From JAKORR01 sp964608495 (GTDB taxonomy: Bacteria > Armatimonadota > Zipacnadia > Zipacnadales > FEN-943), in assembly GCA_964608495.1 (NCBI GenBank), contig CAZSOQ010000219.1, positions 1-8,762 of the forward strand: 8,762 nt of DNA, written 5' to 3'. The notes under the pieces were generated by a model, which saw only the letters and a program-made list of their open reading frames with translations, ran no database searches and had not been told where the DNA came from. Shown one piece after another: positions 1 to 7,500 of this stretch (the stretch's first letter is position 1; the number at the start of each line of letters is the position of its first letter). Position numbers and translations under genes: made by a program.

Positions 1-497
1 CCCTCGAGGAACTCCTTGGCGCGCTCGGCCACCCCGTGCTTCGGCTCACCCTCGCCCTCTTCCTCGTCCTCATCGCCCTGGTCGTACTCGCGGTCGGCCG
101 CCTCGCCCTCGTGGGCGGGCGCCTCCACGGCCGCCGGCTGCTCGGGCTCGGGCTCGGTCCCAGGGGGCGCGACTTCCGCCTCGGCCTCGTCCGTCTGCCC
201 GGGCGAGGCGGGCTCACGGTCGGCGGCGAGGCTGAAGCGGCTCAAGTCCATGCCGGTCTCTTCGGGCTCGGTGGACGGGGCGGGAGCTTCCTCGCCACCC
301 GAGTCGGGGCCGTGGGGTGAGAAGGCATCGTGGCGGATGCGGGCCCGAATATGGTAGGTGTCGAAACCGTTCTGGGCCGCGGCGACGGGCTCCTGAACGA
401 CCTCCATCTCGATCTCGTCTTCGTTCACCCCGAGCTGGAAGGCCGCTGTCTTGCGGGCCTCCTCGAGGGACTTGGCGCGTATCTCTACCTCATGCAT
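1..497 (-). CDS. jag: Jag/KhpB (SpoIIIJ-associated) RNA-binding protein, N-terminal part, cut by window edge
   Basis: Jag/KhpB/EloR proteins are cytoplasmic RNA-binding proteins with Jag-N, KH and R3H domains, usually encoded just after yidC. 165 codons are visible, without a stop. Residues 1-55 look like a Jag-N domain: it opens MHEVEIRAKSLEEARKTAAF and continues with a GVNEDEIEMEVV stretch of the expected beta-alpha-beta type. The usual KKGFLG signature at its end is not recognisable; the matching place reads QNGFDTYHIRARI. Residues about 60-152 form a low-complexity linker rich in Glu, Asp, Pro and Ala, with a run of acidic residues at 142-147. The last visible residues, AERAKEFLE, look like the start of the KH domain, so KH and R3H should lie beyond the edge. 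The start is the ATG at 497-495, preceded by a GGGAGG ribosome binding site. It lies 42 bp after the yidC stop and is probably cotranscribed with it. Confidence 0.85.
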   Translation of the reverse strand, partial: MHEVEIRAKSLEEARKTAAFQLGVNEDEIEMEVVQEPVAAAQNGFDTYHIRARIRHDAFSPHGPDSGGEEAPAPSTEPEETGMDLSRFSLAADREPASPGQTDEAEAEVAPPGTEPEPEQPAAVEAPAHEGEAADREYDQGDEDEEEGEGEPKHGVAERAKEFLE

Positions 498-507
498 GGG
501 CTGTAAG

Positions 508-513
508 CCTCCC
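508..513 (-). promoter_or_regulatory. Ribosome binding site of jag
   Basis: On the minus strand this reads GGGAGG and lies 10 nt before the ATG of jag, within the 42-bp gap after yidC. It is the clearest Shine-Dalgarno sequence of the minus-strand cluster and fixes the jag start. Confidence 0.7.
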
Positions 514-539
514 TGGCATATCTGGGGCGGTGGGGGTGT

Positions 540-2222
540 TCACCTTCTCCTCTTCTTCCTCTTGCGCTGAGTCGGGCGAGGATTCTCGCTGTCGGGCTTG
601 CGTGCAGGAGCCGTGTCTGTGGGCTGGCTGGCTTTCTCGGCGCGCTGGGTCGCAGCCGCCATGATGTCCATGAAGCGGCTCCGCTTCCTGGGAGGCCTGG
701 GGACACCGGGCGAGCCGTTGGCAGGCTCATCGCGCTCCGCCGATCGGCGGAACCACCACTGCTCGCCGAAGTAGATGAGGTTGCTGGCGAGCCAGTAGAG
801 GATGAAGGCCGAGGGCAGCGTTTTGAAGAAGAAGAAGAACATCAGCGGCATCATCCAGGTCATCATCTGCTGTTGCTGCCGCTGCTTCTCGTCGGCCGGC
901 ATGGGCTGCATGCGGTTGGCCATCTTCTGGAAGAGGACCATGGACGCCGTGTAGGCGACCAGGAGGACCAGGTCGGGCATGGCCAGGTTGCGGACCCAGA
1001 GGAAACCGCTTCCGGCGAACTGGACGATGTAGCGGCGGATGCCCTGGTAGACGAAGATGAGGATGGGCATCTGGATGAGCATGGGCCAGCAGCCGCCGAG
1101 GGGATTGACGCCGTTTTCCTGCCAGACGCGCCACATTTCCTGCTGGAACCGCTGCTTGTCGTCCTTGAACTCCTCCTGGAGAGCCTTGATCTGCGGCTGG
1201 AGCTTGCGCATGGCCTCCATGGAGGCGAGCTGCTTGCGCGTGAGGGGGTGGATCCCCAGACGCGTCACGAGGGCAAGCAACACGACTCCGAGGGCCGCGC
1301 TGCCGCCGCCGAGGGTCACGAAGAAGTCCACCAGCCGGTACCAGAAGCTCTCGCGTCCCACGCTATCCAGGAGGGGACCGACGGCCTTGGCGACCGGCAT
1401 CTGCGTCCAGTTCTTGCCCTCGGGCGAAGGCACCCAGGTGTCGAAGAGGGGCTCGCCCTTCTTGTCCACGGTGGCATACAGCGTCCAGGCGTTGTACAGG
1501 TGCTTGTTGGCCGACTTCGAGTCGCGCAGGCGATTGTAGGCAAGCCAGCCGGCCTCGGTGGAAGCGAAGGCGGCCCAGGGCAGGGGGGCCTTGCGTAGCT
1601 CGGTTGCCGCCTTGTCGTAGGCCTCGACGGCCTCTCGAATCTTGCCCTGCTCCTCAAGCACGCGGGCCAGCCGAAGACTGGCGAGCGGCACGGAAGGCGC
1701 CAGGGCCGTCACCCGCAGGACGGGCTCACCGAAGGGCATCTCGAGGAGCCCCACGGCCTTGGCCGGCATCCAGGCGCGGTCCTCGTCTGGGAAGCCGGTG
1801 GGCTTGGCGCCACCGCCGAGGTCAATGCCGATGTTGCCCCGGGAAGTGGCGAAGGCAAGGTCGTCGCCCTCGACGGCCAGGACACCGTGGACCTCAATCT
1901 GGGAGCCGCGCAGGGGCTCGGCGTTCGCGCGCAGCTCCTCCGCAGGGATGACGATCTTCTGGGGCCTGGGGGAGAACAGGGACTTGAGGCCCGTCAGCAG
2001 TCCGCCCCCGCCACCGGACCCCGGTTTTTCGGCGGCAGCGGCGCCAAGGATCTGCTCGAGCAGCTCGGCCTGGCGGCCCAGATCCGGGGTCTTGGGGACC
2101 ACCAGCTCGGGCGGGAGGACGGAATCCGCCCCAGGGGCCTGGGCGAAGGCCGGAAGCACCCACACCGCCAGCAGCAGGGCCCAGACCCCGCATTGTATTG
2201 CCGGGACTCGGTTCAGCTTCAT
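540..2222 (-). CDS. yidC: Membrane protein insertase YidC with atypical periplasmic region
   Basis: YidC (Oxa1/Alb3 family) inserts and folds inner-membrane proteins, alone or with SecYEG. The product is 560 aa. Residues 1-28 are a signal peptide or first membrane anchor (MKLNRVPAIQ, a hydrophobic core, then AFAQ). Residues 29-300 should be periplasmic. They contain a Gly-rich spacer (68-74), an OB-like beta segment (about 105-175) and a TPR-like helical pair (about 180-250), rather than the beta-supersandwich of Escherichia coli YidC. The conserved insertase core spans about 305-490. It has the groove arginine R321 in VTRLGIHPLT, the cytoplasmic helical hairpin with LQPQIKALQEEF, the VNPLGGCWPMLIQMP motif (372-386), and later membrane helices at about 414-433, 452-466 and 470-488. 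The tail ends in RKRKKRRR. The frame is open 43 codons further upstream, inside yidD, but the signal peptide favours the ATG at 2222. No good Shine-Dalgarno is seen there; coupling to yidD, which ends 7 bp upstream, is likely. Confidence 0.95.
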   Translation of the reverse strand: MKLNRVPAIQCGVWALLLAVWVLPAFAQAPGADSVLPPELVVPKTPDLGRQAELLEQILGAAAAEKPGSGGGGGLLTGLKSLFSPRPQKIVIPAEELRANAEPLRGSQIEVHGVLAVEGDDLAFATSRGNIGIDLGGGAKPTGFPDEDRAWMPAKAVGLLEMPFGEPVLRVTALAPSVPLASLRLARVLEEQGKIREAVEAYDKAATELRKAPLPWAAFASTEAGWLAYNRLRDSKSANKHLYNAWTLYATVDKKGEPLFDTWVPSPEGKNWTQMPVAKAVGPLLDSVGRESFWYRLVDFFVTLGGGSAALGVVLLALVTRLGIHPLTRKQLASMEAMRKLQPQIKALQEEFKDDKQRFQQEMWRVWQENGVNPLGGCWPMLIQMPILIFVYQGIRRYIVQFAGSGFLWVRNLAMPDLVLLVAYTASMVLFQKMANRMQPMPADEKQRQQQQMMTWMMPLMFFFFFKTLPSAFILYWLASNLIYFGEQWWFRRSAERDEPANGSPGVPRPPRKRSRFMDIMAAATQRAEKASQPTDTAPARKPDSENPRPTQRKRKKRRR

Positions 2223-2229
2223 GCAGGTT

Positions 2230-2493
2230 TCAGCTCTGGTCACAGCGGCCGGCGAGACGATCCTCGGAACGAACAGCGGGAACCGGGTCCCAGCCGCCAG
2301 GAGAGAAGGGATGGCACCTAACGATTCTGCGCAGCGCGAGCCAGCACCCACGGAGCATCCCGTGGCGCAGTACGGCCTGACGCGCGTACTCGGAGCAGCT
2401 CGGCTCGAAGCGGCAGGTAGCGGGCAACCATCGCGAGATGGTCACCTGGTAGAGCCGTATCAGGGCCGCCAGGAGATAGCGCATACAGGTCAC
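2230..2493 (-). CDS. yidD: Membrane protein insertion efficiency factor YidD
   Basis: YidD is a small membrane-associated protein thought to help YidC-dependent insertion. The product is 87 aa, a normal length. The family signature is complete: an N-terminal amphipathic segment (RYLLAALIRLYQVTIS), CRFEPSCSEYA at 27-37, HG at 44-45, RCHP at 59-62 and GGWDPVP at 66-72. The chosen start is the GTG at 2493, whose GTGA overlaps the rnpA stop codon and suggests translational coupling. An ATG three codons later (2484) is an equally possible start, and neither has a strong Shine-Dalgarno. The stop lies 7 bp before yidC, matching the usual rnpA-yidD-yidC order. Confidence 0.93.
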   Translation of the reverse strand: MTCMRYLLAALIRLYQVTISRWLPATCRFEPSCSEYARQAVLRHGMLRGCWLALRRIVRCHPFSPGGWDPVPAVRSEDRLAGRCDQS

Positions 2494-2846
2494 TCGCTGG
2501 GCTCGGGCCGGCCAAGCGCCAGCGCGCCGGCCTGTGTCAGAGCCCCCTCGACTCGCGACAGCAGATCAGCCCACTGCGTCATCAGCAGTTGGCGAGTGCA
2601 TACAACGCCTATCCACCACGACCCCCGCAGGCCGGGGGCCGCCGCAGTGAGCAAGGCCCGCACGCGTCGTCGGGCCCGATTGCGCTGCACGGCCTTGCCG
2701 ACCTTGCGCCCTGCGACGATGAGACAGCGCGTCACGCCGTCGCGCGACGGGGCGATGAGTAAGGTCAGGTCCGGGAAGCGGAAGCGCGTGGCACTCGCGA
2801 AGAAGTGGTTGATGTCCTTCCGGCGCCGAAGAGACGGAAGCACCAT
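2490..2846 (-). CDS. rnpA: Ribonuclease P protein component
   Basis: RnpA is the small basic protein that binds the RNase P RNA and helps it cleave 5' leaders from precursor tRNAs. The product is 118 aa, the usual size. It begins MVLPSLRRRKDINHFFASAT, matching the typical LKKREDF...F opening. The family signature is at residues 45-64, AGRKVGKAVQRNRARRRVRA, with the RNR core at 55-57. A beta strand (WWIGVV) and a C-terminal helix (WADLLSRVEGAL) follow, as in the family. The frame stays open upstream to 3005, but that stretch lies over rpmH and is Pro/Gly-rich with no family similarity, so the ATG at 2846 is preferred. It lies 11 bp after rpmH and overlaps yidD by 4 bp. The Shine-Dalgarno is weak. 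Confidence 0.93.
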   Translation of the reverse strand: MVLPSLRRRKDINHFFASATRFRFPDLTLLIAPSRDGVTRCLIVAGRKVGKAVQRNRARRRVRALLTAAAPGLRGSWWIGVVCTRQLLMTQWADLLSRVEGALTQAGALALGRPEPSE

Positions 2847-2857
2847 GGGGCCACTCG

Positions 2858-2995
2858 TCAGGCCGCCGCCAGGCGGGTGCGCCCCTTGCGGCGACGGCGC
2901 GCCAGGATGCGCCTGCCCGCCTTCGAGGACATGCGCGCCCGGAATCCGAGCTTTCGCTTGCGGGGTTTGCGGTGGGGTTGGTAGGTGCGTTTCAT
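2858..2995 (-). CDS. rpmH: 50S ribosomal protein L34
   Basis: L34 is a small, very basic protein of the large ribosomal subunit. The product is 45 aa, within the usual 44-50. It begins MKRTYQPHRKPRKRKLGFRA and goes on RMSSKAGRRILARRRRKGRT before ending RLAAA. This matches the family pattern (MKRTYQP..., GFR.RM.t..GR.vl..RR.kGR..L). The start is the ATG at 2995 and the stop is the TGA at 2860-2858. An AGGA at about -15 is a possible but distant ribosome binding site. It is the first gene of the minus-strand cluster; rnpA follows after 11 bp. Confidence 0.96.
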   Translation of the reverse strand: MKRTYQPHRKPRKRKLGFRARMSSKAGRRILARRRRKGRTRLAAA

Positions 2996-3041
2996 TTTTG
3001 GTCACGTCCTGCGCACGAGGAACGGTGATAGTCTTGGGTGA

Positions 3042-3050
3042 AGTATACCA
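3042..3050 (-). promoter_or_regulatory. Candidate extended -10 promoter element for the rpmH-rnpA-yidD-yidC-jag cluster
   Basis: On the minus strand this reads TGGTATACT: a TGn extension followed by TATACT, one base from the sigma-70 consensus TATAAT. It sits about 46 bp upstream of the rpmH ATG, which would leave a leader of roughly 40 nt. At 17-bp spacing the -35 position reads TATGCA, a poor match, as is common for extended -10 promoters. It is the only convincing AT-rich element in the 288-bp gap between rpmH and the divergent reductase gene. Confidence 0.4.
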
Positions 3051-3271
3051 TGCCAGCTCGGACCTGCATAGCTCTGGCAGGGCGGGTCTACACGAGTCAT
3101 CGGTTCAGGCCGCGCGGCCCTTCTTGGCATGACGAACCCGCCGCGCCTCTCCCGGGGAGGGCGGCCCGGCCTCGCCGTGAACTACTGCGCCGTACCAAGG
3201 GCCACAGGGATGAACGGCTGACCCGCGTTCCTGCTGAGCCGCGTGACTTAGCTTGCCATATCTGGACCGCC

Positions 3272-3277
3272 GGAGGG
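3272..3277 (+). promoter_or_regulatory. Ribosome binding site of the aldo/keto reductase gene
   Basis: GGAGGG lies about 7 nt before the ATG at 3284, ideal Shine-Dalgarno spacing. It decides the start: the frame is open back to 3038, but the upstream part shows no family similarity. Confidence 0.75.
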
Positions 3278-3283
3278 ATACAG

Positions 3284-4288
3284 ATGGAGTATGTCAAGTA
3301 CGGCGCGTCGGGCCTCAAGGTCTCCCGCATCTGTCTGGGGGCGATGACCTTCTATTCGCGCATGGATGAGGCCGAGGCCATTGACCTGGTCCGCAGGGCC
3401 TACGACAAGGGCATCAACTTCATTGATACGGCTGACTCCTACGGCAACGGCACCAGCGAGGAGTTCCTGTCAAGAGCTCTCGACGGCATCCGAGACCAGG
3501 TGGTGATCTCCACCAAGGTCTTCGCCAGCTCCTATGCCCGACAGCGCCGGCCGGCCGATTGCTCCCGCCGGAACATAATCAACGCCCTGCACGCTAGCCT
3601 GCGTCGGCTCAATACCGACTACGTGGACATCTATATGTGCCACCATCCAGACCCGTTGACGTCCTTCGAGGAAACCTACTCCACGCTGAATGATCTGGTG
3701 CGCCAGGGCAAGATCCGCTACCTGGGCATGTGCAACTCCTACGCCTGGCAGGTCGCCCATGTGATTGGCCTGTGCGGCAAGTATGGCTGGGAGCCGCCGA
3801 TCGCGCTCCAGGTGGCCTACAACCTGATTGACCGGGTCATGGAGATCGAGACGCGGCAGATGGCCGAGCATCTCGGCCTGGCTCTGCAGGCCTACGGACC
3901 TCAGGCCGGGGGCCTTCTCACGGGCAAGTACAAGCGCGGCGAGGCCCTTCCCGAGGGCAGCCGTGCCGCCGCGAGCCGCCAGTTCGCCGAGCGCCTGACC
4001 GACGACGTATTCGACCTGCTGGACGAGATGACCCGCGTCGCCGCCAAGCATGACATCACTCTGGGTCAGTTGGCCGTCGTCTGGATGCTGTCGCGCCCAG
4101 GCTGCATCGTGCCCATCATCGGCGGCAGCCGCGCGGAGCACCTCGATCCCCTCTTCGACTGCACAGACCTTGAGGTTGACGCCCAGGACCTGGAGCGACT
4201 GACTCAACTGACCGAGCAGTACCGCTACATGCCTTGGCATAACCAGCCCTTCGACACAGCCCCGTCGCCGGGACCGAACTGGCTGTAA
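3284..4288 (+). CDS. Aldo/keto reductase
   Basis: Aldo/keto reductases are cytoplasmic (alpha/beta)8-barrel enzymes that reduce carbonyls or oxidise alcohols with NADP(H). The product is 334 aa, a normal length. It opens MEYVKYGASGLKVSRICLGA, the typical family start. The likely catalytic tetrad is D48 and Y53 (in NFIDTADSYGNG), K78 (VVISTKV) and H120 (DIYMCHHPDP). Other family features are IRYLGMCNSYAWQ (144-156), AGGLLTGKYKRG (208-219) and, in the cofactor region, VPIIGGSRAEHLDPL (276-290). The general shape resembles the YajO/YghZ and aryl-alcohol dehydrogenase-like AKRs (AKR11-13 type). There is no signal peptide. The substrate cannot be read from the sequence. The gene is divergent from rpmH and 280 bp before the secreted-protein gene, so no operon partner is evident. 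Confidence 0.92.
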   Translation: MEYVKYGASGLKVSRICLGAMTFYSRMDEAEAIDLVRRAYDKGINFIDTADSYGNGTSEEFLSRALDGIRDQVVISTKVFASSYARQRRPADCSRRNIINALHASLRRLNTDYVDIYMCHHPDPLTSFEETYSTLNDLVRQGKIRYLGMCNSYAWQVAHVIGLCGKYGWEPPIALQVAYNLIDRVMEIETRQMAEHLGLALQAYGPQAGGLLTGKYKRGEALPEGSRAAASRQFAERLTDDVFDLLDEMTRVAAKHDITLGQLAVVWMLSRPGCIVPIIGGSRAEHLDPLFDCTDLEVDAQDLERLTQLTEQYRYMPWHNQPFDTAPSPGPNWL

Positions 4289-4300
4289 CCTGACGGAGCC

Positions 4301-4336
4301 GGGGCGGGTCAACGCGCCATCGAGGCAGCTCGCCCC
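4301..4336 (+). terminator. Possible hairpin terminator after the reductase gene
   Basis: Twelve nt after the stop, GGGGCGGG (4301-4308) can pair with CTCGCCCC (4329-4336), giving 8 bp with one G-U pair and a loop of 20 nt. No T-run follows, so it is not a canonical intrinsic terminator, and the long loop weakens it. GC-rich DNA forms such pairs by chance. Confidence 0.22.
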
Positions 4337-4514
4337 CCGCGCCCAAGACCGCAAGGTTGATCTGCTGGTGGCCACCGTCGGCTTGCGCTGCGCCCGACGC
4401 GTGACGGATAATGCTGCGACTCAACTTCCGGAGCCCTGCTCGCGATTGAGGCCGCCATCGGCCGTGGTAGTGGGGCCGGCCAGAGGCCGCAACGGGCGGC
4501 GTTGGCGGTCGGTA

Positions 4515-4536
4515 GGCCCGGGCTGCCGCCTGGGCC
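4515..4536 (+). other. Stable hairpin in the leader of the secreted-protein gene
   Basis: GGCCCGGGC (4515-4523) pairs with GCCTGGGCC (4528-4536) across a TGCC loop, giving 9 bp with a single G-U wobble. It ends 16 nt before the candidate Shine-Dalgarno and 32 nt before the ATG at 4569, so it would lie in the 5' leader if transcription starts upstream. It could affect translation or mRNA stability, or be a chance product of high GC content. No known riboswitch or attenuator pattern is recognised. The rest of the 4289-4568 gap shows no gene and no convincing promoter. Confidence 0.35.
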
Positions 4537-4552
4537 GTGAGCCGGGCTTCCC

Positions 4553-4556
4553 GAGG
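4553..4556 (+). promoter_or_regulatory. Weak ribosome binding site of the secreted-protein gene
   Basis: GAGG lies 12 nt before the ATG at 4569, a little further than ideal. With the signal peptide that begins exactly there, it supports this start over the ATG 67 codons upstream at 4368. Confidence 0.4.
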
Positions 4557-4568
4557 CGGTATCTGGCT

Positions 4569-7500
4569 ATGCATGGCACGAGGCTCCGCCCTGTGGTCCT
4601 TGCCCTCGCGGCAGCAGCACTCCTCTGGCCCACGGCCCACGTGGCGGCCCTGCAGGGATGGCCCCAGGGAGGACGGGACCCCGTCCATTCCAGCCGCGGC
4701 TCCGCCATCGGCCCCCAGACGACCCCTGGCATCGGTTGGCAGTACCAGGCCGGGCCAGGGCCCCGGTTCGTCAGGGTCGGCGAGGACGGCAAGGTGTTCG
4801 CCGTTGTCGGCAGTCTCTTCGGCTCTGGCCCGTCGGACCTGCCCGTCGTTGTGGCCCTCACCTCCACCGGCAGCAAGCTATGGTCTTTCTCGGTCTCGGA
4901 CACGGCCGACAAGACCGCCTGCGACCTGCTCGTCGTCCCGGGCGGCCCGGTGTGCCTGGTCTGCTACCGTCACGCCTACTTCCTGGACCCCGTGAACGGT
5001 AACCAGATAGGCGAGTTCCACCGCCAGTACAGCAGCAGCCTCTACTCAACCCTCTACTCCGCGGCCCTGACCTACGGCGGCAACTTCATCGTGGGCGCCT
5101 CGGGCGGGTCGCCGGAGTTCACCCCTGACCTGTCTCAGGAGAAGATGCACTCCCGCGGCGGAGCCCCCCCCACCTGCGATCCCCTCGGCAATCTCATCTG
5201 GGTGCGGACGACGTCCGGCCCCTATACCCACGCCATCGCGCTGCCTCTCGCCGGGTGGGAGACCGTCCTCCTCCAGTGGCCTATCCAGACGGTCTATGTC
5301 GAGTGGCCCGACGGCGAGCAATGCGACCGATCCGCCGGGATAGGCCTGATCCGCCAGTACTGGTACAGGAGCGACCCCTCGGGGATCTGCTTCATCGAGT
5401 ATGGCGACTATTGGCCCTACACGGTCGGGGAGGCCTGGCCCGGCGACATGCGCATCGCCGTCGGGCTGGGTGGGCGCTCCTATGCGCTGGGGCTTGATGG
5501 CAGCGACACGCCCAGGATCGGCGCCATGGATGTACCGGCGTCGCGAGAGGACACGGATGTCAACGAGCGCCCCTGGGTCTGGAAGCAGGCCCTGGCGCCC
5601 GGTCGCCTGGGGGCCTCCATCGGCGGCCTGGTGACCGACGCGGGGGGCAACCTCTACGCAGCCTACGCGGGCACCATCAGCGAAGTCCGCTGCATGGACT
5701 CCGCAGGGCGCACCAGGTGGCAGTGGCCGCTGCAGGAGCGGGTCGTGGACATGGCCATGGGGCGCCAGGGCGAGCTGATCCTGGGCCTTGACGATGGACG
5801 GATCGTCGCCACCACCCCGGGCCAGGCGGCGAACTACAGGATCCAAGGCCTGGTCCTGCTGCCCTACAACACCCGCCAGCGCGAGGTGACGGTAACCCTG
5901 ATAGACGTGGGTGGGCCGGTGCGCTCGATCCACCCGGACCAGCGAGGCGCCTTCGACTTCGGCCCGGCCAACAGCCGGGACTACTACGTTCAGCCGGTGC
6001 TGGACGGCTGGCGCTTCGTGCCCGCGATGCTGCCGTCGGCGGCCGCTGCCACCGACCAGCTAGTCTTCGTGGGAGAGCCGCTGCCCACGCCCGCACCCTC
6101 GACCACCACCTGGGACGTCACGGCCGGCCTGAGCGCGGGGGCCTGGCTGGGGCTGACGGCCAAGCTCGGACCCCTCGGGGCCTCGGCCGCCAAGATAAGC
6201 GGCACCTGCAACAGCGATTTCGGCCTGGAGATGGCGATGGAGACCGACCCCGGCGGGGGTAAGACGCTGTACATGACGCCCCACTACGGCCAGGGCTCGA
6301 CGATCGGAGCCAGCATCGGTCCCGAGGGCAACCTGGGCCCCCTGAGTGTCAAGCCCGCCGAGCTGGAGGGCGAGGTGACCGTAGGCCTGGCCACGTCCTC
6401 GACCTTCGCCTTCGACAGGGTGTTGCCCGAGCAGGGCTCGACCAGCGGGCAGCAGCAGGCCATGGCGGTGTTGCTGCTGGGCGAGCCGCTCGTCACGGGT
6501 CCCGCCCGCACGACCCCGGGCTTCGGCCTGCTCGTCAACGCCGCCCTGACCTTCCTCACCGGCGCCCTGGGGCACGACTACCTGGACCGCGTGGGCATCG
6601 CCTTCCAGGCCTCCAACTCCGTGGGCCTGAACGTCGGGCAGTTCGGCGTCAAGTCCAGGCAGTACAACAAGGGCGCCAGCGTGACTCTGGCGGGCGGCTC
6701 GGTGACGACCGCGCTGGAGGCATCCTTCGACAAGTACTTCAACCAGGGCCCCGGCGACCCGTCCTTCTCGGGCCAGCTCAGCCTGGCGGTGTCGCCCGAT
6801 GTCTCTTTCCTGAGCTCGTCCATCAGCGGTCTGAAGGGCGATGGCGATGAGAATTGGTCGGCAAGCCTTCCCTCGCTGCTGCCGCAACTCGGCGCCACGG
6901 GCCTGGTATACCTGCGCAGTGACTTCTCGTCGGTCGCGTCCGTGCTGCCCCCTCAGACCGTGGCCGTGGGCGTCACGGTGGACAAGCAGCAACCCGAGGC
7001 CCTCTTCTCTTCGCTGAGCGACGCGCAGACGATGGAGGTCGGTATCTATGGACCCCAGGCCGTGGCGGCGCTGGCCAACGGCGGAGCGGCGATGCGCAGT
7101 GAGATCCTGGCGGCCCTGACGCAGGGAAGGTCGCTGCCGGGCCTCGACTGGCAGACCTTCTCCGGCGATCTCTCCAGGATGCTCGTCTCGGCCTTCCGGT
7201 ACGCTCAGGACCAGGCCACGCAGCCGATCGGCTATGTCGAGAAGTCGCGCGAGAAGGGCCGGGGAAGCAGCTTCGACTTCAGCCTTGACCTGGGCGCCGG
7301 CCTGGGCGTGACGGTCGGTGCCAGCGGGTCCTACATGAAGAGCTACTCCTACACCGAGCGGCGCGGCGACCTGTGGCTCGGGCCGATGTGGGCCGAGGTG
7401 CACAACACGTCCACTGTCCCGCCCGAGGACGGGCGCAGCTTCGCGGGCCTGGCGGGGGACATCATCTGGGCGGCCGTGGACACGCTTCTGGACGTCCTCG

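Noticed and set aside
2608..2618. DnaA-box-like TATCCAC within rnpA
   Set aside because: It is a single imperfect match inside a coding sequence, with no cluster and no AT-rich unwinding region nearby.
2847..3005. 53-codon N-terminal extension of rnpA
   Set aside because: It lies over rpmH in another frame and has no RnpA similarity. The ATG at 2846 gives the normal length.
1642..3132. Long plus-strand open frame opposite yidC, yidD, rnpA and rpmH
   Set aside because: Its product is low-complexity, has no family similarity, and lies opposite five strongly recognised genes. Long antisense frames are expected in GC-rich DNA.
3250..3262. TTGCCA/CATATC as a promoter for the reductase gene
   Set aside because: The two elements overlap rather than being 16-18 bp apart, and no matching -35 was found.
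3470..4375. 301-codon minus-strand open frame opposite the aldo/keto reductase
   Set aside because: It is the mirror of a canonical AKR with its catalytic residues intact, and shows no family features of its own.
4368..4568. 67-codon N-terminal extension of the secreted protein
   Set aside because: The extension is Arg/Pro/Gly-rich and would bury the signal peptide. The ATG at 4569 begins exactly at a signal peptide and has a GAGG upstream.
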